The notes beneath the pieces were generated by a model. That model had not been told where the DNA came from. It did not search any database and was given only the letters and a program-made list of their open reading frames with translations. 34,034 bases of DNA from a virus: the IMG/VR virus record IMGVR_UViG_3300037189_009263, positions 1-34,034 of that record. One strand, written 5' to 3'. Below, one piece after another: positions 8,335 to 15,222 of the stretch; positions within the stretch are counted from its first letter, which is position 1, and the number at the start of each line of letters is the position of its first letter. Position numbers and translations under genes: made by a program.

Positions 8335-10005
8335 TCAATCTCCTTCATTTTCTATTAATTGTACCAAATCGTCTATCCACTCAGAGATAATCGGTTGGTC
8401 ATCATTGTGTCTTATGTTAGGGCTCAATCTACGGCCGTGTTGATTAGATGGCTTCATGAGCTGTCCGAGACCCTTTTTATTGTTAGGGTTGTTCTTAGTT
8501 CCGCCAGTTGAAGGTTTAGCTGCATCTGGCTTAACTGGCTCTACGGTCTTCTTGGAAACTCCACCAGTAGCTGTTTTTGTAACTGTTTGAGATTTCTGTT
8601 GAGGAGTTACCTCTGCGGAAGTTCTCAGCTGATGATCTTGAGCGTCAATCGTCAACTTATGTTGCATCGACATGAACAAGTTATCAGGATCTTCATTTGG
8701 ATCAAGTCTTAGTCTAATTCTAAGCTCTTCCCAAGTAATACCATTTGAGTTAAAGAGGTTCAGCTCGTGCGTTTCTTTCTTAACCTGTGTATCAGTATCG
8801 ATCTCTCTGAATCTGAAAACACAGCGATCTGATTCTGTTTCATCATCTACTGGGTTTACCAGTGGATTGAATCCACCTTCCAGAAGAAGAGGATTGAAGA
8901 TGTGCAATCTGATTGCGTTTTCTACATATCGCTGGTAAGACTTAATCTTGTCGTAAAGCGCAATGTCCAAACGATCAGTTACGGCGCGGTTTGACGTTCC
9001 ACTTGTCATACCTAAGTGGTGAGGCGAAAGACCAAGTCCAATAGCCACTCTTTCCTTGAAGTGCGAAAGAGGTTCTGATATTTCAAGAGCCTTACCCTCA
9101 GAGCCAACGACTTCTACGTCATGGCGCTCTGGCAAAATCAATCCACCTTGAGTACGGAAGTTCTCCAACTCTGTAGCAGCGTCTTCGATCTCCTCTTTTG
9201 TAGCAGGGCGATCTTCTGTTCCAACTCTGTACTTATACAGGGGGAACAGCTCCTTGTGGTAAAGGTTTTGAACATCCTCTTCAAGTTGGCGCAAAGCGAC
9301 AACGTCATCGAGTGCTGAGACTACAAATGGAGTACCGAATGGTCTACCTGGCTTACGGTCTCTATAAAGATGAATTACGTCCTTAGCGTCCCAAATAGGA
9401 TCGTCAGGACCGCCATTAATAGAACTCTCATCAAGCTCTTGCTTATAAGCTATTGTTCTGTTGAACTTATCGCGCAGAATTCTAACTTGCTCAGTCGGAA
9501 TGATATAGAACCCAGAAATTGGGTCCTGGCCTTCTTTTGTGTAAAGGCTAGTGTTTACGAAAGGACGAATGTCTCCACGAGCTATACCAATGAATACATT
9601 ATGGAACTTTACGAGTTGATCGACAACTTCGACCAAAAACTCTTGAAAAGACTTGCCCATAACGATTTCCATCAAATCGACACGCTCATAAAGGAATTCT
9701 ACAGCGTCAGAGTTTTCACTGACGATATCCCAGCCTTCTTTCCAGAGAAGCTCTTGATATTTGTTGAATCCCTGCTTAATATATGAGTCTGTATCTATAG
9801 CCTGTATAATCTTATCAAAATCATAAGGGGCTTCCTCGAAAGAGGCGCGTTTTTTATCCTGTGTTATATAACTTGACAGACCATTATTAAACCCGATTCC
9901 TAAAGAACGGATTTTAAATACCTTTAATATACCTTTGGTATCAGGTTCTTTAATTTGTGGGGCGCTTTTTGACTTTGGTGCTGCCGAAAAAGGAAACATT
10001 CTCAT
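8335..10005 (-). CDS. Portal protein
   Basis: The 556-aa product has the portal layout. An N-terminal region contains AIDTDSYIKQGFNKYQELLW, with KFHNVFIGIARG and GFYIIPTEQVRILRD forming the wing. The helical crown/stem region contains DAKDVIHLYRDRKPGRPFGT, ALDDVVALRQLEEDVQNLYH and a typical late segment GLGLSPHHLGMTSGTSNRAV. The C-terminal ~100 residues are basic and low complexity (Lys, Thr, Pro, Asn). Twelve copies would form the DNA channel and dock the terminase. Start ATG has AGAGGTG; a second ATG two codons on is possible. The ATG overlaps the TGA of the homing-type endonuclease gene upstream. Confidence 0.85.
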   Translation of the reverse strand: MRMFPFSAAPKSKSAPQIKEPDTKGILKVFKIRSLGIGFNNGLSSYITQDKKRASFEEAPYDFDKIIQAIDTDSYIKQGFNKYQELLWKEGWDIVSENSDAVEFLYERVDLMEIVMGKSFQEFLVEVVDQLVKFHNVFIGIARGDIRPFVNTSLYTKEGQDPISGFYIIPTEQVRILRDKFNRTIAYKQELDESSINGGPDDPIWDAKDVIHLYRDRKPGRPFGTPFVVSALDDVVALRQLEEDVQNLYHKELFPLYKYRVGTEDRPATKEEIEDAATELENFRTQGGLILPERHDVEVVGSEGKALEISEPLSHFKERVAIGLGLSPHHLGMTSGTSNRAVTDRLDIALYDKIKSYQRYVENAIRLHIFNPLLLEGGFNPLVNPVDDETESDRCVFRFREIDTDTQVKKETHELNLFNSNGITWEELRIRLRLDPNEDPDNLFMSMQHKLTIDAQDHQLRTSAEVTPQQKSQTVTKTATGGVSKKTVEPVKPDAAKPSTGGTKNNPNNKKGLGQLMKPSNQHGRRLSPNIRHNDDQPIISEWIDDLVQLIENEGD

Positions 10006-10475
10006 GACTTCACCTCTTGCAACTGAAGATAGTCAATCGCAGCTTGCAAAAAATCCAAATTGTCTCTAAAAGCTCCGAGACCTACATTACACTTCATGCA
10101 AAGAAGTCCTCTTACACACTTGCCACATGATTTGCGAGTAGAGCAGCATTTATGATCGTGATCTATGTTCCAATCTTTAACTCCAGAAGTAAGGCTTTTA
10201 CAAATCGCGCACTTAAACTCCTGCTTTTCTAGCAGGGCTTGATATTGCTCGAATGTTATTCCTTTAACAAGAGTATTTTTTCTTCTTTTATCCAGCTGAG
10301 TAAGATTAGCGTATTCCTGTCTTTGACGCTCTTTTATCCTAGTTGAATGAAGTTTATACTTCTTTTTATCGTACTCCCTACGTGCTTCTATTTTCTCTGG
10401 AGTTCTATTCCAGTGATATTTACATAGGTCTTCTTTAAACGAATAATTTTGACAAGTGATTTCTTTGCACAACAT
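10002..10475 (-). CDS. HNH homing-type endonuclease (endonuclease VII-like)
   Basis: The 157-aa protein carries a zinc-bound His-Me finger of the phage endonuclease VII class: CAIC (C89, C92), WNIDHDHKC (D105-H108), then RGLLCMKCNVGLG (C126, C129). An N-terminal mini-finger (MLCKEITCQNYSFKEDLCKYHW) is usual in free-standing phage HNH genes and supports the start at 10475, with GGGAGA upstream. A longer start at 10532 would add a hydrophobic extension of no family value. It could act as a Holliday-junction resolvase, but a small free-standing gene wedged just before the portal, with ATGA overlap, looks more like a selfish homing endonuclease. Confidence 0.8.
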   Translation of the reverse strand: MLCKEITCQNYSFKEDLCKYHWNRTPEKIEARREYDKKKYKLHSTRIKERQRQEYANLTQLDKRRKNTLVKGITFEQYQALLEKQEFKCAICKSLTSGVKDWNIDHDHKCCSTRKSCGKCVRGLLCMKCNVGLGAFRDNLDFLQAAIDYLQLQEVKS

Positions 10476-10503
10476 ATATAGAAATCTCCCAAATGATAGA
10501 TCT

Positions 10504-10526
10504 AGACTTAGTAGTAATCTAAGTCT
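10504..10526 (-). other. Perfect 8-bp hairpin before the HNH gene
   Basis: AGACTTAG and CTAAGTCT flank a 7-nt loop, in the short gap between the 54-aa gene and the HNH gene. There is no T-tract, so it is not a classical terminator. It could stabilise a processed 5' end, or mark a junction left by insertion of the endonuclease gene. Confidence 0.5.
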
Positions 10527-10541
10527 TATCAACTATCAAGT

Positions 10542-10706
10542 TTATTCGGCTGACTCTACCTGGTCGAAATCGCCAGTCAAGATCAACGCTTTAGCGCGAT
10601 CGAGCCAAAGGTATGTCTCAGATGGAGACATATTGGTCTTGATATAGATATGATCGGAGATGGTTATAATAACCTCTCCTTCTTGAGGAGTCTCTACATC
10701 AGTCAT
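10542..10706 (-). CDS. Small acidic protein, 54 aa
   Basis: A short gene with ATG at 10706 that overlaps the TGA of the 74-aa gene by 8 bp and ends TAA at 10544-10542. The product begins MTDVETPQEGEVIITISDHI and ends LTGDFDQVESAE. The middle (TNMSPSETYLWLDRAKALI) looks like a helix after a small beta unit. It fills the space between two confident genes in the operon direction, and its codon use matches theirs. Function unknown; small phage proteins with SETYLWL-like helices often sit next to coiled-coil proteins in head operons, but that does not give a role. Confidence 0.65.
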   Translation of the reverse strand: MTDVETPQEGEVIITISDHIYIKTNMSPSETYLWLDRAKALILTGDFDQVESAE

Positions 10707-10923
10707 TACTTACCGCCTTAGCTAGTGGGGCGTAGGATTTTCCAGAGTCTTTAGCGCTTGATTCAAGCTCAAGAATCTTTTCTCTCAACATTTGGTTACC
10801 CGCCTGGAGAGTCGCTACCTCTAGGTTTAGTTGCTTATTACGTTCCATCAAATTGTCCAATACTCTTTCGATGGGGACATGCATATTGTTGTTATCATCA
10901 AACATTGACTCTTGCTCTGTCAT
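10699..10923 (-). CDS. Small coiled-coil protein, 74 aa
   Basis: ATG preceded by AAAGGAG. Residues ~16-52 (VPIERVLDNLMERNKQLNLE continuing through LREKILELES) have heptad-spaced Leu/Val/Met typical of a leucine-zipper coiled coil. The ends are polar and probably disordered. Likely a small oligomeric assembly factor or adaptor made with the portal genes; no named family recognised. A TATAAT-like box on the minus strand, at about 10941-10946, just upstream could add transcription here, but no good -35 is visible. Confidence 0.65.
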   Translation of the reverse strand: MTEQESMFDDNNNMHVPIERVLDNLMERNKQLNLEVATLQAGNQMLREKILELESSAKDSGKSYAPLAKAVSND

Positions 10924-10953
10924 TTAAACTCCTTTCACGTAATACAAATTATA

Positions 10954-12906
10954 TCATATGGTTCTACCGAGAAGACCACCGGCGCAATCTATGGTAAATA
11001 CCCTTGTTGCATCGATGTAAAACTCTAAGGCAGTGCCATTCCAATGAACGTGCCAGTTATTTCCGCCACCATCTGTTTTACCGACGAATCCACTACCACC
11101 AGTGACACCACCAGTTCTATTACCTTGTGCTTTGAATACTCCCGGATTACCACCAGCGGCGGCTAAAAGAAGATCTCCATAGATGTTCATTTGGCCGTAT
11201 ACACCGTACATGGCAGAAGAAAGACCTGATCCGTTAGAAAGATTCAGTCTGAAAGAAGAGTTACCCGCATCTGGATTCAGAATTATTTCTGATGCTACGT
11301 TGGATTCTAGAACTCTCGTTCCAATTGCTAATCCCGCAGTTGATTGAATTTGAGAAAGCCAACCAGTAGAAGGTTGATCAAAATAGATTTTACCAGTAGC
11401 TGTCGAACCAGAAGATGTTTGAGAGTATATGGTTATGGTGCTACCAGATAGTATAACTCTATTACCACTCGTAGCTGTATTAAAGCTTGAACTCGTTATC
11501 GTAGCATTTGTCAATGTCAAGCTACTCGCTGTAACATCACCAGCTGCTGAAACCCTAAAAGGAGCACTGGCGAAAGATGCGTTGCCAAGCCACATATTAC
11601 CAAATTCATCTACATTAAAAGACGATGCTCCTGAGCCGATGACGATTGTACCACCAGCTATAGCTCCAATAAAGAAGACATCTCCAGATGAATTGATTCG
11701 CCAGTTCTTGGCGGAAATAGTTCCATTAATAAGGTTAAAAGTAGTTCCAGTAGTTGAGAAAGCAGAACCATCAAGGACACCTACGTAGCCATTGGACGTT
11801 ATAGAACCAGTTCTAATTTTGTTACCACTAATAGTGGTTGAATTAGAGTTAACATCAGCAGCAGCTCCACCGACTGGCACCTTATCTCCAGCAGGAGGCG
11901 CTGCACCGTTGATTGTCAAAGAACCAGTTGCTGCGTCAAGGAAAAAGGTTTCTGTTGGGGGAGCGCCGGGTGCATACCCACGAATACCATCTTTTGTAAT
12001 CTTGACACCGGAGAAGGCTTCTCTTGAGGTTTGAATAACGGATTCAGTAAATACTCCACCATTAACTGAATAGATACTATTGTTATCCCAAACGGAAAAT
12101 GAGTCATGTGCGACTCCATCCCAAGTGGTTTGGTCTATACTTGTTGATCCATCAAAATAATCTCTTAATACGGCTGACTGCTCGACCATAACAGCATCAA
12201 TTAAATAATACTGACCTAAAGTCATTGCACTGCTTGAATATATAACAACGCCTATTTTAGATGTGCCATCTGGAGCAGTTGCTGCAACATTGCTAATTCT
12301 GACCCAGTTTTGAGTAGAGGTAATCTGATTGGTTACGAATGAAACAGTTTCCGTTATCAAAGTGCCAGTAGCGCTATAGAATCTAAAACCAATCTTAAGA
12401 CCTACCGCAGCTTGCCCAGTTGGAACTTTAACGTAAGCTGTTACCGTATAAGGCAATCCAGCGGTTCCATTCATTCTTCTCACTGAAGAAGTAACAAAGC
12501 CAATCGATGAACCAGCTGTAGAAGCTTGGACTTGCAAAGATGCTTCAGTTTCAGTCGGATCACCAACAAAGTAATCACTGCTGAATTGGGCAATTGTGGT
12601 ATTGGTTAGTGCTTCCCATCCAACGGTATTCACTTCAAATGACGGATTAGTGACTAAGTTGGTACGAATCATTGGCGTAGACGAGAAATTGAATATCATC
12701 TGTCCACGAGCGTCGTAACCGACCATTCCATCGCCATTGATCATAAGTCTGCGTGCAGAAGCTAATCCCGCAGCGCCTGTATCAACGATAAGCGATTCTG
12801 ACCAATCAGAAGGAGTTCCGAACAAGTTAAAGCTTCTCGTTCTAACTGCATACCTAGATTCCGTATTGAGTTCTATCGGTAGAGTCTTTGTTACATTAGT
12901 TGTCAT
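10954..12906 (-). CDS. Minor tail or fibre protein with lectin-like domain
   Basis: The 650-aa product starts with a fibronectin-like fragment (ESRYAVRTRSFNLFGTPSDW). Next is a carbohydrate-binding-module-like domain at residues ~80-260, which opens with RTNLVTNPSFEVNTVGWEAL and closes with VLRDYFDGSTSIDQTTWDG. This pair of motifs is widespread in actinophage minor tail proteins. The remaining ~350 residues are Gly/Ser/Thr-rich strands (ITKDGIRGYAPG, TGSLTINGAAPPAGDK, then many T-S-S repeats) like a beta-helical shaft, ending VFTIDCAGGLLGRTI. It should bind cell-wall or surface sugars. It starts 2 bp before the stop region of the upstream fibre-like gene and is weakly primed, so coupling is likely. 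Confidence 0.75.
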   Translation of the reverse strand: MTTNVTKTLPIELNTESRYAVRTRSFNLFGTPSDWSESLIVDTGAAGLASARRLMINGDGMVGYDARGQMIFNFSSTPMIRTNLVTNPSFEVNTVGWEALTNTTIAQFSSDYFVGDPTETEASLQVQASTAGSSIGFVTSSVRRMNGTAGLPYTVTAYVKVPTGQAAVGLKIGFRFYSATGTLITETVSFVTNQITSTQNWVRISNVAATAPDGTSKIGVVIYSSSAMTLGQYYLIDAVMVEQSAVLRDYFDGSTSIDQTTWDGVAHDSFSVWDNNSIYSVNGGVFTESVIQTSREAFSGVKITKDGIRGYAPGAPPTETFFLDAATGSLTINGAAPPAGDKVPVGGAAADVNSNSTTISGNKIRTGSITSNGYVGVLDGSAFSTTGTTFNLINGTISAKNWRINSSGDVFFIGAIAGGTIVIGSGASSFNVDEFGNMWLGNASFASAPFRVSAAGDVTASSLTLTNATITSSSFNTATSGNRVILSGSTITIYSQTSSGSTATGKIYFDQPSTGWLSQIQSTAGLAIGTRVLESNVASEIILNPDAGNSSFRLNLSNGSGLSSAMYGVYGQMNIYGDLLLAAAGGNPGVFKAQGNRTGGVTGGSGFVGKTDGGGNNWHVHWNGTALEFYIDATRVFTIDCAGGLLGRTI

Positions 12907-12907
12907 C

Positions 12908-13687
12908 TCACGGCCCCACGTAAATTCTTAAAGGGTTTAAAGAAGGATTTAGCTCTTCTCCCAAATCAATTCCTAATACATACTTTGAATACTCAAATTT
13001 AACGATCTTTACAGAACTACCAATGGATGCTTGATTTTTACTTCCTGTAACACGCATTCTTATATTGTGTCTAGCTAATGCAAGTCCAGACGTGCTATAA
13101 ACTGGTTGTTGACTAGTTGTAGACGCATAGCAATCTATTTCAACTGAATCCTGGTTATCGACTATAAGTTCAAGAATGCCCCTATTAGGACCCTTCTCCA
13201 CTACCAGTCGTGCGTTTATACCAAAGAACATAAATGATGCTCTTGCATTGTCGGTAGTCGAAACCCCGTTCACCCAGTCTTCAGTGGGTCTCGTATAAGA
13301 AAGACCTACACCGCTGGTGTCTGAAGTGTCGATAACATAATCAGCTGGAACATATTCATCCACAGCAGGAGCGTTATACATAGACGCATTCGCCATATAA
13401 ACGTAATAGTCAGTATTGGTTACAGTAATAGGCGCAACCGCATTGAACTGAATAAAAACATCTTCGCCAACTACCGATATATCTCTTGGTACTGGGGTAG
13501 ACGTAGTTCCGTTCCAATGGATAATGGCAATGTCCGCAAAATCAGGTCTAACTTTATTTGAGTTTATCAACACGTTATAGTTAAAAGAAATAGTTAAAGG
13601 ATAGCCAGTACCGATTTCAAGATCAGTCGAAGGGTTAAACCTTATATTTCTTCTAAGCGAATAAGATGTATTCCACCAGTCTGCCAT
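12908..13687 (-). CDS. Fibre-associated beta-sandwich protein, DUF2341-like
   Basis: The 259-aa product begins MADWWNTSYSLRRNIRFNPS, then GYPLTISFNYNVLI. The W-W-x-x-S-Y-x-x-R-x-x-I start followed by a jelly-roll-like pattern recalls DUF2341 and concanavalin-like adhesion domains. YVYMANASMYNAP in the middle is also typical of that group. The second half (RASFMFFGINARLVVEKGPN through KFEYSKYVLGID) looks like another beta sandwich. Probable role: surface or glycan contact, or joining fibre parts. It touches genes on both sides, with a weak ribosome-binding site of its own. Confidence 0.6.
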   Translation of the reverse strand: MADWWNTSYSLRRNIRFNPSTDLEIGTGYPLTISFNYNVLINSNKVRPDFADIAIIHWNGTTSTPVPRDISVVGEDVFIQFNAVAPITVTNTDYYVYMANASMYNAPAVDEYVPADYVIDTSDTSGVGLSYTRPTEDWVNGVSTTDNARASFMFFGINARLVVEKGPNRGILELIVDNQDSVEIDCYASTTSQQPVYSTSGLALARHNIRMRVTGSKNQASIGSSVKIVKFEYSKYVLGIDLGEELNPSLNPLRIYVGP

Positions 13688-13688
13688 T

Positions 13689-15221
13689 TTAACCTAATTC
13701 CGTTATTTCAAATTCATAACCTGCTACATTATCATCTTCTATATCAAATGACACCAACATTGTTACGGTAGAATCCCCAGTGGGTCCTACTATCGAAGTA
13801 GCGCCCGCAACTTCTAGGTTATAGGGTACTCCAGTAACAGATGCCGAGCTATTTACGTTTAATGCTGTGATTGAATTAAACTCGATATCTCCACCAGCTA
13901 TTTTAGCAGACCCGTCTACGCCGTTGTGTTTGTGCAGTGAGGGGACTATACCGCCCACTTTGATTCCATCAGCTAGAGTAATGTCTCCAGTGATTGTTCC
14001 GCCAGCCTTCAGTAAATACTGAGGATGAGCATCATCTTCATCTATGCCGCTTAGTTGAGCATGCGCGTTAACGAAAGCTGCTTCATAGTTCTTTATCTTT
14101 CTAAAGTCTTTAACAAGATCTATATTCCCTACCGCTGTCAACTCCTCTTGTGAAAGAGGTACAGAAGAGAACTCATTTTTGACAGTAGCACCTTTTGAAG
14201 CAAGTTGTGTTATGTAATAGTTGTAGCTATCTCTTACAGTAGCTACTCCAATTATATCTATACTACTTTCTTTGAAATTTGATATTCTTTTGAGAAGATC
14301 TGCTAAGTGAACCGAAAAGTTCGAGTCAAGACTTGCAACTGTATTTCTGATTTCCTCTTTTAGAATAGGCGAAGATATACCGGTTCCAAGATCTCTACTG
14401 ATCTTAAGACGAAACTTCAAGGCTCTACCAAGGTAGTTTCGATAGAAGATATCAGCAGTAGCATTTAGGTCCCGGTACATCTCGCCAAACACAGAAGAAA
14501 TTCTTTGATTCAGTGCATTTAGTTTGACTTTAAAAAGAGCTTGGGTCCCAGTTGCTTTGGATCTATCAAGGTTATCCAGTTCGGATGCTGGGAGTTGGGT
14601 TCTGTTTTCTTTTTTGCTCGCTTTAAGTATCTCTGAGAGCGTATTGTATGCGTTTTCCCCCCAGTTCTGGAATGCTTCGATGATTCTGTATTCCGATGTA
14701 TCATCTATTTCACCAATGAACTCATCTATAAATTCCTCCATGCGTGACATTTCATTACTGATAAATACTGTAAGCTTCAGCAAATCTAGACTTATGGTCC
14801 CTGATGGACCTCTTAATCTGGATTCGTATAAAGATATCAAGTAATTTGCGGCGTTAGAATCGCCATGCATGAGTAAGTGCTTGTAAAGACCGAAATGCAC
14901 GTACCCTGAAGAAGCGGAAAGCCCAAGGGACTTAGCCACAAACTCGGTAGCCAAAACAGTAACTTCATCTTCTGGATCGACAATATAGGAGTATCCTGAT
15001 AAATCATTCTCAAGATTTGTAACTAAAACTCCTATCTGTACTTTCATTATCCTAAAAAGCTCTTTTACATAAGCTATGTCGTGAAAGCCTGCACCTACTG
15101 GACTAGAATTAGTAGAATTATCACCCTCAGTGAGAATCCCAGTATTTGATACATTACCAGCTCTATAAGTGCTACTTACACCTTGAAATGAGATTGGATC
15201 ATATTTATTATTTTGCACCAT
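13689..15221 (-). CDS. Structural protein with fibre-type C-terminus
   Basis: The 510-aa product has two parts. Residues ~1-390 are mostly helical (MKVQIGVLVTNLENDL, SRMEEFIDEFIGEIDD, LNALNQRISSVFGEMYRDLN) and not recognised. Residues ~391-510 carry the fibre signature DDAHPQYLLKAGGTITGDIT, followed by SLHKHNGVDGSAKI and a short beta domain. HPQYL and GGTITGDIT are common at knob-shaft joints of phage fibres. It lies 1 bp after the terminase gene. Likely a fibre-anchoring or head/tail appendage protein whose helical part attaches it to the virion. Confidence 0.65.
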   Translation of the reverse strand: MVQNNKYDPISFQGVSSTYRAGNVSNTGILTEGDNSTNSSPVGAGFHDIAYVKELFRIMKVQIGVLVTNLENDLSGYSYIVDPEDEVTVLATEFVAKSLGLSASSGYVHFGLYKHLLMHGDSNAANYLISLYESRLRGPSGTISLDLLKLTVFISNEMSRMEEFIDEFIGEIDDTSEYRIIEAFQNWGENAYNTLSEILKASKKENRTQLPASELDNLDRSKATGTQALFKVKLNALNQRISSVFGEMYRDLNATADIFYRNYLGRALKFRLKISRDLGTGISSPILKEEIRNTVASLDSNFSVHLADLLKRISNFKESSIDIIGVATVRDSYNYYITQLASKGATVKNEFSSVPLSQEELTAVGNIDLVKDFRKIKNYEAAFVNAHAQLSGIDEDDAHPQYLLKAGGTITGDITLADGIKVGGIVPSLHKHNGVDGSAKIAGGDIEFNSITALNVNSSASVTGVPYNLEVAGATSIVGPTGDSTVTMLVSFDIEDDNVAGYEFEITELG

Positions 15222-15222
15222 C

